Shown one piece after another: positions 1 through 12,489 of a DNA stretch of 64,000 nt. Source of the stretch: Gammaproteobacteria bacterium (lineage in GTDB: Bacteria > Pseudomonadota > Gammaproteobacteria > Steroidobacterales > Rariloculaceae); assembly GCA_022826245.1 (NCBI GenBank), contig JAJDVG010000040.1, positions 124,001 to 188,000 on the forward strand, read 5' to 3'. The notes below the pieces were generated by a model that saw only the letters and a list, made by a program, of their open reading frames with translations, was not told the DNA's origin and did no database searches. The translations under genes were made by a program, and so were the position numbers. Position 1 is the first letter of the stretch, and every line of letters starts with the position of its first letter.

Positions 1-12
1 GAGTACGCCGGG

Positions 13-891
13 TCAATGCGTCATCGCATAGATGACGTAATTGATCCCGAAGCGATAGGCCGTCGCCGTCATCGGCGCGGGGTAGTGCGCGTCGTCGGCG
101 TGTTCCCAGGCATCGCCCATGTCGATATTGTGGTTGATCGCGACCATGAGTCGGCCGCGGTCGTCGTAGATGCCGCGCCAGTGCGGCGGGCCTTCCATGC
201 GCTGCCAGCCCAGGTGCCGCTCGCCGGGAATCTGCGTGCGTTCGTCGAGTTCGAACAGGATGCGCAGCAGCATGTCGTTCTCGGGAATGTCGACGATCGC
301 CCGGCCCGGCAGCACGTTTGCCATCACGGCCTGCAGCACGCTCCAGTCGTACTCGCCGTGGAAGTCGTCGACGACGATAAAGCCGCCGCGCAGCAGGTAT
401 TCGCGCAGCCGTTCGACTTCCTCGATCGACGGGTTCCAGTTGCCCTGGCCGATCTGCTGCACGAACAGCCAGGGGTAATCGAAGATGCTGTCGTCGAAGG
501 CCTGCACGTGCGCGCTGTCCTCGGACGTCTCGATGCGGGTCATGCGCGTCACGGCCGGCAGGAAGTGGATTTCCGCGTAGGGATAGTCGATGGCCCACCA
601 GGTGTTGCAGAAGCCGCGCGAGCCCGCACAGCCGCGCGTGTTGTAGGCGAGTCTGGCCATGTGGAACTCGGCCTCGGGGAGGCCGACGGGATTCGGTTGC
701 GCCTGGCGGAACCTGCCACCGCGTCCGCCGAACTGCCCGTAGACGGTGCTCGCGATCAGCGCGCCGACGATCGCGATCGACACGGCCGCGACGATGCCCG
801 CGGAACGGGCTCGCGTCGAGCGGGGAATCCTGCGGCTGGCGGTATCCAGATCCACGCGGTAACTGTACTTCGGTGGCGCCCGGTGCCGCAA
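13..891 (-). CDS. DUF4159 domain-containing membrane-anchored protein
   Basis: The 292-residue product has a basic N-terminus and one hydrophobic segment at about residues 32-52 (GIVAAVSIAIVGALIAS), so it is probably anchored in the inner membrane or exported. The rest resembles DUF4159 proteins: a Tyr/Trp-rich start (NTWWAIDYPYAE), the segment YLLRGGFIVVDDFHGEYDW and a C-terminal FGINYVIYAMTH. The family has a flavodoxin/ThuA-like fold and no settled function. The longest frame starts at TTG (889-891); a GTG 12 codons later is an alternative. It lies 6 nt behind the upstream amidohydrolase gene on the same strand, so the two are probably co-transcribed. Family assignment is from sequence resemblance; function is unknown. 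Confidence 0.75.
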   Translation of the reverse strand: MRHRAPPKYSYRVDLDTASRRIPRSTRARSAGIVAAVSIAIVGALIASTVYGQFGGRGGRFRQAQPNPVGLPEAEFHMARLAYNTRGCAGSRGFCNTWWAIDYPYAEIHFLPAVTRMTRIETSEDSAHVQAFDDSIFDYPWLFVQQIGQGNWNPSIEEVERLREYLLRGGFIVVDDFHGEYDWSVLQAVMANVLPGRAIVDIPENDMLLRILFELDERTQIPGERHLGWQRMEGPPHWRGIYDDRGRLMVAINHNIDMGDAWEHADDAHYPAPMTATAYRFGINYVIYAMTH

Positions 892-897
892 TGCGCC

Positions 898-1881
898 TTA
901 CTCGAGATCGAGCTTGAACAGCCGGATCGCGTTCGAGCGGCCGAACCTGCGGCGCTGTTCGTCGGTAATGACGTCGGTCGAGTCGTACCAATCGGCCGCG
1001 TCCTGCATGCGCTCGAAGGGGTAGTCGGCGCTGAAGTGGATCTTGTCGTGGTCGATGGTGTCGAGAGTGCAGCGGAAAGCCGAATCGTCGAAGTTGCCGC
1101 TCGTCGTCAGGTGGAAGTGCTCGCGAAAATAGTCGCCGAGCGGCCGTTTGCCGCGGTAGCCCCGGCGCGAGAAGGCCATGCGGGCGTCGATCCGCCACAG
1201 GCCGAACGGGATGTTCTCGCCGAGGTGACCGAGGCAGATGCGCAATCCGGGATAGTCGTCGAACAGGCCCGAGCCGCAAAGGCGAAGCGCGTGGATCGAC
1301 GTCTCGACCGCAAACCCCCAGGGCGAACTCATGAGCCAGGGATGGCCATCGTAGATCGGCGCACGCGAGGGTACCTGCATGCGCGGGTGCAGGTAGAAGG
1401 GTACGTCAAGCTCCGCAACCGTCGCCCAGAAAGCGCGGAACTCGGGCAGGTCGTAGTACCTGACGTCATCGGCATCGCCGACCTGTTGAAATCCGTTGAC
1501 CATGCAGCCCTTGAAGCCGAGTTCCCTGACGCAGCGCGTGAGTTCCAGGGAGGCGGCGTCGGCATCGTGCATGGGTAGTGCCGCAAGCGCCGCGTAGCGG
1601 TCGGGGTGCAGGGCGACCGCTTCGGCGAGGCGGTCGTTGCCCTTTTTCGCGACGTCCATGGCTTCGTCCGCGTCGGGAATCCTTTGCACGCCGGGTGCGT
1701 TGAGCGACAGGATCGCAAGCTCGATACCGGTCCTGTCCATTGCTTCGAGGCGCTCGTTGCCGAGGTCGAGGATGCGTCGCGTGAAATCGTCCCATTGACC
1801 GGAGTCGCCGGCGAACGCGCGCGTCTGCGCTAGCGTTTCCCCGATCGCAACGTGTTCCTCGAAGGCTATCTTTCCTTGCAT
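898..1881 (-). CDS. Amidohydrolase-2 family decarboxylase, gamma-resorcylate decarboxylase-like
   Basis: This 327-residue protein starts with MQGKIAFEEH, as in gamma-resorcylate (2,6-dihydroxybenzoate) decarboxylases of the ACMSD/amidohydrolase-2 family, which carry out metal-dependent non-oxidative decarboxylation in the cytoplasm. The expected metal ligands are present: Glu8 and His10 in EEH, His165 in YLHPR and Asp286 in FSADYPFE, with the family His219 in LGHLGE. Length matches the family (about 325). The ATG at 1879-1881 was chosen because homologues begin here; the open frame runs 36 codons further upstream without family similarity. The substrate is inferred only: related enzymes act on other hydroxybenzoates or on 5-carboxyvanillate. 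It is divergent from the selenoprotein gene, with 224 bp between. Confidence 0.82.
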   Translation of the reverse strand: MQGKIAFEEHVAIGETLAQTRAFAGDSGQWDDFTRRILDLGNERLEAMDRTGIELAILSLNAPGVQRIPDADEAMDVAKKGNDRLAEAVALHPDRYAALAALPMHDADAASLELTRCVRELGFKGCMVNGFQQVGDADDVRYYDLPEFRAFWATVAELDVPFYLHPRMQVPSRAPIYDGHPWLMSSPWGFAVETSIHALRLCGSGLFDDYPGLRICLGHLGENIPFGLWRIDARMAFSRRGYRGKRPLGDYFREHFHLTTSGNFDDSAFRCTLDTIDHDKIHFSADYPFERMQDAADWYDSTDVITDEQRRRFGRSNAIRLFKLDLE

Positions 1882-2105
1882 CGTCCCCTGGTCCTGGACG
1901 GCTTCGTGCCGTAGTTGCACTGCTTGCACGCCGGCAACGCGTGCCGCGCTGCGGCCGCGCCCGTTTACAGCGGCGCGTAACCTTATCACGCTTGCCCTCG
2001 AACGGTCGGCGAATCTTCCCTGCTCGCGGCCGGGTGCCGGTTTTCGATATCCTTGCGCCCCCGCAGGACCGATCGCACGTCACGCGGTCGAAGGGAATCA
2101 TCGCC

Positions 2106-6003
<3,898 letters not shown>

Positions 6004-6123
6004 GCGAGCCCCTCCCGCGCGCCGCGTTCGAAGCCGGCACAGTATTCGCAGACAGTCGGCCCGCGCTATGATTGGCGGCGGATCCTCGAGCGAATTGCTC
6101 GCGCAATTACGGAGTGAAACACG

Positions 6124-6519
6124 ATGACCGATTCGTGCCGTGCCTTGATTCGAATTGTCGCCCTGGCCTGCGCGTTGCTCGCGGCAGGCAGCGTGGCGGC
6201 CCACCACTCGTTCTCGGGCCAGTTCAACGCCGACGACCCGGTGTCGTTCGAGGGCGTGGTCACGCGGATCGAGTGGCAGAATCCGCATGTCTGGTTCTAC
6301 GTCGACGCGGTCGACGAGGACGGCAATGTCGTGCATTGGGAAGCGGAGACCACGAACCCGAATACGCTGCTCAGGCGCGGCTGGAAGCCCGACGATCTCA
6401 AGGTCGGCGACCGCGTCAAGGTCGAGGGCGCACGCGCGTTCTGCTGCGATAACGTCATGAATGCCCGCAACGTCGTACTGCCCGACGGGCGCAGCGTCTT
6501 CTCCCGCGATGCGCGCTAG
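6124..6519 (+). CDS. DUF6152 family exported protein
   Basis: This 131-residue protein has a signal peptide (hydrophobic LIRIVALACALLAAGSVAA, probable cleavage after AA before HHSF). The mature part begins HHSFSGQFNADDPVSFEGVV and contains WQNPHVWFYVDA, the hallmarks of the DUF6152 family of small periplasmic beta-barrel-like proteins of unknown function. A TTACGGAG ribosome-binding region precedes the ATG. Its last codons overlap the start of the next gene by 11 nt, so the two form an operon; DUF6152 genes commonly sit next to exported proteins like the one downstream. Confidence 0.8.
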   Translation: MTDSCRALIRIVALACALLAAGSVAAHHSFSGQFNADDPVSFEGVVTRIEWQNPHVWFYVDAVDEDGNVVHWEAETTNPNTLLRRGWKPDDLKVGDRVKVEGARAFCCDNVMNARNVVLPDGRSVFSRDAR

Positions 6520-7237
6520 CGGCAGGGCATGGCGGTGCGCCGCGGCGCTGGTCGCCGCGGGGATGCTCGCGGCCGCGGCCGCGAGCGCACAGGCGCCGCG
6601 TCAGCTCGCAGCGCCCCCGCCCCCGGATCCGGGTCCGGAAGGGCTGCCGGATTTCAACGGCGTGTGGGCCGTCGAGTACATCCCGAACGTCGAACAGCGC
6701 ATCGGGCGGCCCGTGCCGTACACGGACTTCGGCCGCGAAGCCTGGGAAAAACGCATCATGGGCAACGATCCGACCGGCTATTGCCAGCCGAGCGGCCCGT
6801 CGCGCGTATTTCACACGCCGTTTCCCGTGCAGATCATCCAGACCGAAAACCAGGTCAGTTTCCTGTTCGAGATGCTGCACATGTATCACCGCGTTTTCAC
6901 CGACGGCCGCGACCACCCGAATCCCGTCGACAAGACCTGGTGGGGGCACTCGATCGGCCGCTACGAGGGCGACAGCCTCATCGTCGACACGGTCGGGCTC
7001 AACGATCGCACCTGGCTCTACACGAGCGGCGTGCAGCACAGCGACGAGTTGCGTCTGACCCAGGTCTTCGAAAAGACGGGCCCGGACACGATTCGCTACA
7101 CGGTCACCTACGACGATCCCGTGTTCTTCGCCGAACCCTGGAGCGTCACGTCCGAATTCACGCGTTCGCAGTACGACCTGCTCGAGTTCATCTGCACCGA
7201 GAACAACCGCGACGTCGCGCACTTCATCACGGAGTGA
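6509..7237 (+). CDS. Exported protein of unknown function, DUF6152-linked
   Basis: The 242-residue product starts at ATG 6509, inside the last codons of the DUF6152 gene. It has a signal peptide (WRCAAALVAAGMLAAAAASA) followed by a proline-rich linker and the segment LPDFNGVWAVEY. The rest contains GYCQPSGPSRVFHTPFPVQI, DKTWWGHSIGRYEGDSLIVD and VGLNDRTWL, a pattern seen in abundant periplasmic hypothetical proteins of Acidobacteria and Proteobacteria that co-occur with DUF6152. No catalytic motif is recognised. Overlap with the upstream gene implies translational coupling and a shared role in the periplasm. Confidence 0.75.
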   Translation: MRASGRAWRCAAALVAAGMLAAAAASAQAPRQLAAPPPPDPGPEGLPDFNGVWAVEYIPNVEQRIGRPVPYTDFGREAWEKRIMGNDPTGYCQPSGPSRVFHTPFPVQIIQTENQVSFLFEMLHMYHRVFTDGRDHPNPVDKTWWGHSIGRYEGDSLIVDTVGLNDRTWLYTSGVQHSDELRLTQVFEKTGPDTIRYTVTYDDPVFFAEPWSVTSEFTRSQYDLLEFICTENNRDVAHFITE

Positions 7238-7351
7238 GCGCGACCGTGAACTGAACGGCCCGGCCGCGGCCGTTCGCGTTGAATCGGTGCGCGATCCGGC
7301 GTATCGATCTGCGCCGCTGGCGCCGCAGGGCAGGGACGCGGCCCGTCGCGT

Positions 7352-8863
7352 TCAATCGAGTCCGACGATCTCCCGGGCCGCGCCCGTCAGTTCGACGATG
7401 TGCAGTCCCGTGTTCGCGCGGTCCACGGCGTAGATATAGCCGCGGTCGTCGACGTTGACGTTGTTCGTCTGAATCGCCTGCCTGCAGGTCTCCACGCCCG
7501 CTTCCGTGACGCAGAACTCGGCCGTGTTGTCGGTGATTTCGGGCACGAACCAGCCGACTTCGACGGGTTCGAACGGGTTGCGGATATCGACGGCCCTGAC
7601 GCCCGCGTTGAAATACGACACGACCATGAGCTTGCCGTCGAAGCCCGGGTGGAACGCATCCTCCATGGAATGCGGCCCGAACCGTCCGCCGCGCTCGCAG
7701 AAGCCGCCGGGCTCCGGCGGCACTTCGTAGCTTGAGACGGGGTAGGGTTTGTCCTCTTCCGTGATGTCGACCATGAAGACGACATCGAAGACATCGCGGC
7801 AAAGCTCCGACGCCGGTCCGGATTCCGACGCGGCGATGAGGAAATCGCGCACCGCGCCGTCGTCGACGTGTCCCGGCACCTCGACGCCGAGCATCGGCTT
7901 GGCCGTGTGCACGCCCCAGTAGCTCGGCATGTCGAGGCGGGCGATCTGCGGATACAGCAGGTTGTCGCGGGTCGGCAGCATGGGGTCTTCGGAATTCGGG
8001 TTGCCTTCGAGGAACCGGTCGAGATCGACGATCTGCAGCGTGCCGTCGTTGCCGCTGCCGTAGCCGAGGTAGAGGCGATTGCCATGCGCGAAGGCCTGGT
8101 GCAGCCCGGAGATCGAACTCGCCGGCATCGGTCCCTGGGCGGTCGGTTCCCAGCCGACCAGGCCGAAGTCGCGGATGTGCCGGGGTTCGGCAGGATTGCC
8201 GAGATCGAAGGCCTGCAGCACGCGCGTCACCCGCCAGCCCTCCGGTGTGCCATTGAAATAGCCGATACCGCTCTCGCACTCCCACTGCAGTTTGTGCGTC
8301 TCGCGCGTGCCGCGCGACGATTCGCGCCGCGACGACTCGCCGGTCTCGGCGATCGTGCTCAAAAACGCGGGCGCTGCGGGGTCCGTGACGTCCCAGAGTT
8401 CGTAGCTCAACTGGCCGTTCGTGCGCACGAGGTACGTCATGTCCGGATCGGCGTTCGGCAGGTCCGCTCCGGCGCAGATCTGCACGTGCTGCGTGCCGTT
8501 CGCTTCGAGCCCCGACGGAGGCACGTGGGCGAGCAGTTCCGGCGCTGCGGGATCCGTGACGTCGAGGATCGACATCCCGTTGCGCTCGGTCACTCCGGTC
8601 TGCGAATTGTCGGCTTCGCCGGCATGATGGCCGACGAACAGGATGTAGCGGCCGGAGTAGTTGTGCACCACCGGCTGATACGCGGACCGCCCCTGCAGCT
8701 CGTGCATGCCGACGAGCCGCATGTTCAGCGCTTCCGGAGTGTCGGCCGTTCCGCCGGTCGTCTCGCCGTCGGGGTTCGCGCCGCAGGCTGCAAGCGCGGC
8801 GGCCAGAACCGCAGCGGGGAGATGTCGCCGGAGCCTGCAAAGAGAATTGAATGACGTCCTCAT
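7352..8863 (-). CDS. LVIVD-repeat beta-propeller lipoprotein
   Basis: The 503-residue protein begins with MRTSFNSLC; a hydrophobic stretch leads to a lipobox LAAC with Cys27, so it is probably a lipoprotein. Several LVIVD-type repeats of the form SILDVTDPAAPELLAHV, DVTDPAAPAFLSTI, QAFDLGNPAEPRHIRDF and VDIRNPFEPVEVGWFV are visible; such repeats build a surface-exposed beta-propeller. Acidic loops (DRGYIYAVDRANTGLHIVEL) end the protein. The ATG at 8861-8863 was preferred over one 19 codons upstream because it starts a proper signal sequence and has GGAGGAGCG just before it. Ligand and function are unknown. Confidence 0.75.
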   Translation of the reverse strand: MRTSFNSLCRLRRHLPAAVLAAALAACGANPDGETTGGTADTPEALNMRLVGMHELQGRSAYQPVVHNYSGRYILFVGHHAGEADNSQTGVTERNGMSILDVTDPAAPELLAHVPPSGLEANGTQHVQICAGADLPNADPDMTYLVRTNGQLSYELWDVTDPAAPAFLSTIAETGESSRRESSRGTRETHKLQWECESGIGYFNGTPEGWRVTRVLQAFDLGNPAEPRHIRDFGLVGWEPTAQGPMPASSISGLHQAFAHGNRLYLGYGSGNDGTLQIVDLDRFLEGNPNSEDPMLPTRDNLLYPQIARLDMPSYWGVHTAKPMLGVEVPGHVDDGAVRDFLIAASESGPASELCRDVFDVVFMVDITEEDKPYPVSSYEVPPEPGGFCERGGRFGPHSMEDAFHPGFDGKLMVVSYFNAGVRAVDIRNPFEPVEVGWFVPEITDNTAEFCVTEAGVETCRQAIQTNNVNVDDRGYIYAVDRANTGLHIVELTGAAREIVGLD

Positions 8864-8998
8864 CGGTCGCTCCTCCGCCGCGCGCGGGCGCGGACAATTC
8901 CCAGGACATTGCCCAGGCAATGTAGCACTTTCGCGGGATCCGGCGACGGCAAGGCCGCTGCGCGCGAGTGGACGAGCGCCGCGAGATGCCGCATTCTA

Positions 8999-9082
8999 GG
9001 AGCCTGTGCCGCGGCAGTTGTGATCAGCCGTTTCGGCGAGGCGGTCTTCCGCCAAACGCGTGAATTCCCGCGGCGCAGGCTC
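8999..9082. repeat. Family B REPIN-like inverted repeat, copy 1
   Basis: GGAGCCTGTGCCGCGG at the left and CCGCGGCGCAGGCTCC at the right form an inverted pair about 50 bp apart between the divergent LVIVD and NIPSNAP genes. The internal part (GATCAGCCGTTTCGG and GTGAATTCCC) matches the reverse complement of the copy at 14358-14452, so the whole unit is repeated, not just the ends. Confidence 0.75.
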
Positions 9083-9126
9083 CAGGTCCTTCACTTCTAC
9101 AGGCTGGCAATCCGGGGGGAAGCATC

Positions 9127-9645
9127 ATGAGAACGCTATTGCAGGCGCGTTTCGGGCTGGCAACATCTGGATGCGTTGCCCTGGTACTGGCTGTCGCCAA
9201 TTTCGCCGTGAACCGGGTCGACGCCCAGCAGCAGGCGAGCCCGCCGCCGTGCGGTCCGGCCGCGCAGCTTTCGGCAGAGCTCCACCGCAGCGTCGCGGCC
9301 GACTCGCGCTGCTTCGAACTGCGCATGTACACGGTCGACCCGAACCGCATCGGTGTCGGCGACTTCAACGGCGGTATCGACGAGCTGCACCAGCGGTTCC
9401 GTGAGAAGGAAGTCGAGATCTTCGAGAACCACGGCGCCGAGATCATCGCCGCGTGGCAGGATCTCGGTAACCCCAACACGCTGATCTGGATGCTCGCCTA
9501 CCGCGATCGGGCGCACCGCGAGCAGGTCTGGGCCGATTTCGCCGCGGATCCCGAGTGGACCGAGCTCAGGGCGAAATACCTGGTGCCGCTCGAGCGGCCA
9601 AACGTCTACATGATGAGCGCGACGGACTATTCCGCGCTCAAGTAG
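9127..9645 (+). CDS. NIPSNAP family exported protein
   Basis: This 172-residue product has a signal peptide (about residues 1-34, ending near VDAQQQ) followed by a NIPSNAP-type ferredoxin-like domain: FELRMYTVDPNRIGVGDFNGGI, LHQRFREKEVEIFENHGAEI, then NTLIWMLAYRDRAHREQVWADF and a C-terminal ERPNVYMMSATDYSAL. NIPSNAP proteins are dimeric alpha/beta-barrel-fold proteins with no agreed bacterial function. A GGGGG Shine-Dalgarno precedes the ATG. Two cysteines near the mature N-terminus (PPPCGP and SRCFEL) could form a disulfide, which fits a periplasmic location. Confidence 0.8.
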   Translation: MRTLLQARFGLATSGCVALVLAVANFAVNRVDAQQQASPPPCGPAAQLSAELHRSVAADSRCFELRMYTVDPNRIGVGDFNGGIDELHQRFREKEVEIFENHGAEIIAAWQDLGNPNTLIWMLAYRDRAHREQVWADFAADPEWTELRAKYLVPLERPNVYMMSATDYSALK

Positions 9646-9672
9646 CGGTTCCGAACTGCCTCCCGGGGACGG

Positions 9673-11361
9673 TCAGTTGGTCGCCGACCAGACCACCTCG
9701 CCGCCGACGACGGTCATCAAGGCGCGCAGGTCCTTGATCTCGTCTTCGGGCACGCTCATGTAGTCGCGGTCGAGCACGACGAAATCGGCGAGCTTGCCGG
9801 CTTCGACGCTGCCGAGGTCGTTCTCGCGGAACAGCAGCCAGGCGTTGCGGCGCGTGTGGGCCGTCAGGGCGGCTTCGCGCGGCACCGTTTCGCTCAGGAT
9901 GCGCTCGCCCGCCGGCGACAGCCCGCTCACGACCCAGCCGATGTTGTGAAACGGGTTCGGGCTTGCCACGGTCGTCGCGTCCGAGCCGAGCCCCCAGATG
10001 CCGCCGGATTCGTGGATGCTGCGAAACGGCGGCGTCGTCGCGCCGCCGGCGATGGCTTCGGGCGTCGCGAGCCGGCTCGAGCTGTGCGTCGCGAAGACCA
10101 TCCCGAGCGCGTTGGCGCGGTCGATAGATTCCTGCGACATGCCGTTCGTGTGCGCGATCGTCCAGCGCAGGTCCGCAAGCGAACGGACGGCATCGACGGC
10201 CTCGAAGACATCGAGCATGGCGCGGACCTTAACGTCTCTGAGCGCATGTTCGTGCATCTGCCAGCCATTCTCGGCCGCGGCGAACGCAATGGCTTCGTAG
10301 TTCGCAAGCTCCTGCGCGGAGATCCGCCAGGGTTGGGCGCGCATCGGCGGATACGTGGTCTCGCCCCAGCCGAACTGCGCGAAGCGAAGCCCCGTCAGGT
10401 CAGGCGTGCGTGCGCTCAGCGCCGCGACGATCTCGTCGGCCGACGAGCCGATGCCGTGCTGGCCGTTGAGGCTGTAGAAGACGCGCATCGTCAGCTCGCC
10501 GGCCTCATGCGCGCGCCTGAGCGGCGCGTAGAACTCCGGTGTGACGCCGTTGCCGCCGACATCGTAGACGGTCGTGAGCCCCATGCCGTGCATGTCGGCG
10601 ACGGCCGCCTGGAAGCTCGCGTCGCGGACTCCCGCGGACGCGTCGGGCAGGTGCTGTGTCACGAGATTCATCGCGGCGCCGACGAGTTCTCCGCTCGGAT
10701 TGCCGGCATCGTCGGTGACGAGCGCGCCGCGGCCGTCGAACCGCGTTCCGGCGTCGATGCCGGCGGCCCCAAGCGCTGCCGAATTGGCGAAACCGCGCCG
10801 GTATCCTTCCTGGACATACAGCGGCCGGTCGGGGACGCTGGCGTCGAGTTCGGCGCGCGTGAACGGTGCGTCGTCAGCTCCGAACTGGGCGAAGTTCCAG
10901 CCGCCGAGCACGATCACCCACTCGCCTTCGGGGAGCGCACGGGCCCGCTCGGCGATGAGTGCGAGCGCCGCGCCGCGCGAGGTGACGCCGTCGAGGCGCA
11001 CGTGCCGGTACCAGTCACGCGCCGCGCGCGCGAAGTGCATGTGGTTGTCGATGAGTCCCGGCACGACCGTCCGGCCGCCGAGGTCGGTCGTTATCGTGCC
11101 GGGTCCCGCCAGCGCAAGGATGTCTGCGGCGGAGCCCACCGCGAGCACGCGCTCGCCCGCGACGGCGATCGCCTCGGCCTCGCTGAAGTCTGCGTCGACG
11201 GTCAGGACCCTGCCGTTCGTGAAGATGCGGTCGGGGACCGCTTCGCCCGCGCCGTCGGCCGGCTGTGCCGCGACATCAATCGCAGCCCCCGGGAACAGGC
11301 CGTACAGCGCGGCGACGACGACGGCCAGGCAACTCAGGGACAGCTTGCGGTGGGACTTCAC
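9673..11361 (-). CDS. YtcJ-like amidohydrolase, exported
   Basis: The product of about 562 residues is an amidohydrolase-3 (YtcJ-like) metal-dependent hydrolase. It has the N-terminal composite domain (DRIFTNGRVLTVDADFSEAEA), the metal motif HMHF in VVPGLIDNHMHFARAA, later histidines in WQMHEHALRDVK and WTIAHTNGM, the Asp in GLGSDATTV, and the C-terminal LLFRENDLGSVEAGKLADFVVLD. A signal peptide (KLSLSCLAVVVAALYGLFPGAA) sends it to the periplasm. GTG at 11359-11361 is chosen because GGGAGAT lies just upstream and the signal starts there; the open frame extends 21 codons further. The substrate is not identifiable. Confidence 0.82.
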   Translation of the reverse strand: MKSHRKLSLSCLAVVVAALYGLFPGAAIDVAAQPADGAGEAVPDRIFTNGRVLTVDADFSEAEAIAVAGERVLAVGSAADILALAGPGTITTDLGGRTVVPGLIDNHMHFARAARDWYRHVRLDGVTSRGAALALIAERARALPEGEWVIVLGGWNFAQFGADDAPFTRAELDASVPDRPLYVQEGYRRGFANSAALGAAGIDAGTRFDGRGALVTDDAGNPSGELVGAAMNLVTQHLPDASAGVRDASFQAAVADMHGMGLTTVYDVGGNGVTPEFYAPLRRAHEAGELTMRVFYSLNGQHGIGSSADEIVAALSARTPDLTGLRFAQFGWGETTYPPMRAQPWRISAQELANYEAIAFAAAENGWQMHEHALRDVKVRAMLDVFEAVDAVRSLADLRWTIAHTNGMSQESIDRANALGMVFATHSSSRLATPEAIAGGATTPPFRSIHESGGIWGLGSDATTVASPNPFHNIGWVVSGLSPAGERILSETVPREAALTAHTRRNAWLLFRENDLGSVEAGKLADFVVLDRDYMSVPEDEIKDLRALMTVVGGEVVWSATN

Positions 11362-11505
11362 GATCGGATCTCCCGGTTGATACGCGTTCGCAGCGTAACT
11401 TGCCGGTTGGCAAGACCGCCGCACCGGGCTAACCTTTGCATTCTACGGCGCGAGGGAGAAACTCCGAAACAAGATTCGCGCCGCCGACAACCCAAGGAGA
11501 ATACC

Positions 11506-12276
11506 ATGCGCCTGGTCACCAGTTTTGCCGCGATCGCCGTCTGCGCGCTCGGCCTGTCAGAGGCCGGGGCACAGGACTCCGGCGCCTACATGATCCCCGC
11601 CGACACGCCGGCCAATATCCGCGCCGCCGTCGAATCGGCTGCCCGCACGGACGAGCAACGCGCCCGCGATGCCGGCCGCAAGCCCGCCGAAGTCATGACG
11701 CTCGCCGGTATCGGCGAGGGCGACCATATCGTCGAACTCGCCGCTTTCGGTCACTACTACACGACGATGCTCGTCGAGGCCGTGGGTTCCGAAGGTCACG
11801 TCGAGATGGTCGACATGCCCTGGACCGGCCGCTTCGGCGGCGAGGGGGCGATGGCTTTCGATGCAGCTCACGACAATGCGACCTACCACCAGGTGCATTA
11901 CAACGAAATGGAGCTTTCGAGCGATGTCGACTCGGTACTGTGCGTGCTCTTCTATCACGACCTGCAGCGCGACAATGAGGCGGACTCCGTCGACACGGCC
12001 GACATGAACGCCCGCATCTTCGCGGCGCTCAGATCCGGCGGCACCTACCTGATCGTCGATCACAACGCCGAGGCCGGTTCCGGCTGGCGCGACGGCACGA
12101 CGCTGCATCGCATGGAAGCCGCGACGATCCGCGAGGAAGTCGAGGCTGCCGGTTTCGAGCTCGTCGAGGAGAGCGACCTGCTCGCGAACGCCGACGACGA
12201 TCACACCCTCGTCATTCGCGATCCGGCCATCCGCGGCCAGACCGACCGCACGGTGTTCGTATTCCGCAAGCCCTAG
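11506..12276 (+). CDS. Exported class I methyltransferase-like protein
   Basis: The 256-residue protein begins MRLVTSFAAIAVCALGLSEA with a cleavable signal (GAQDSG), so it is predicted to be periplasmic. The remainder is SAM-methyltransferase-like: RKPAEVMTLAGIGEGDHIVE in the position of motif I, EGHVEMVDMP in motif II and a later GGTYLIVDHNAEAGSGW. Motif I (LAGIGEGDHIVELAAFGHYY) is degenerate compared with the usual GxGxG. Periplasmic proteins of this kind are widespread and of unknown function; SAM is not expected in the periplasm. An AAGGAGA Shine-Dalgarno lies 6 nt before the ATG. It is followed by a family A repeat. Confidence 0.8.
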   Translation: MRLVTSFAAIAVCALGLSEAGAQDSGAYMIPADTPANIRAAVESAARTDEQRARDAGRKPAEVMTLAGIGEGDHIVELAAFGHYYTTMLVEAVGSEGHVEMVDMPWTGRFGGEGAMAFDAAHDNATYHQVHYNEMELSSDVDSVLCVLFYHDLQRDNEADSVDTADMNARIFAALRSGGTYLIVDHNAEAGSGWRDGTTLHRMEAATIREEVEAAGFELVEESDLLANADDDHTLVIRDPAIRGQTDRTVFVFRKP

Positions 12277-12297
12277 GTCGCGACATCGCGGTCGTGC

Positions 12298-12407
12298 GGG
12301 GAGTCGCACTACGGGCCGCTTGAAACACGCCGTGAATCCGTCCCTGGAGGCTCCGCGCGCGCATCCCTGCGCGCGAGGGTTTCAAGCGGCCCGTAGTACG
12401 CCTCCCC
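12298..12407. repeat. Family A hairpin repeat, copy 1
   Basis: A 110-bp element with two 29-bp inverted arms lies between the convergent methyltransferase-like and ychF genes. The left arm GGGGAGTCGCACTACGGGCC, continuing CGCTTGAAAC, matches the reverse complement of the right arm at all but two positions. The interior carries a second small hairpin (CGCGCGC ATCCCT GCGCGCG). It could act as a bidirectional terminator although no T-run is present. Confidence 0.85.
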
Positions 12408-12489
12408 TTGGCTCGTCACGGGTTCAGATTCGCGTTTCTCATGCAAGGGGCAGTGCGCCTCCCGCCCGCCCCGTCAGGCACCGCTGCAA

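Noticed and set aside
12298..12407. Family A copy as an integron attC site
   Set aside because: No integrase or cassette arrangement is present, and the conserved parts lack the RYYYAAC core pattern flanking gene cassettes.
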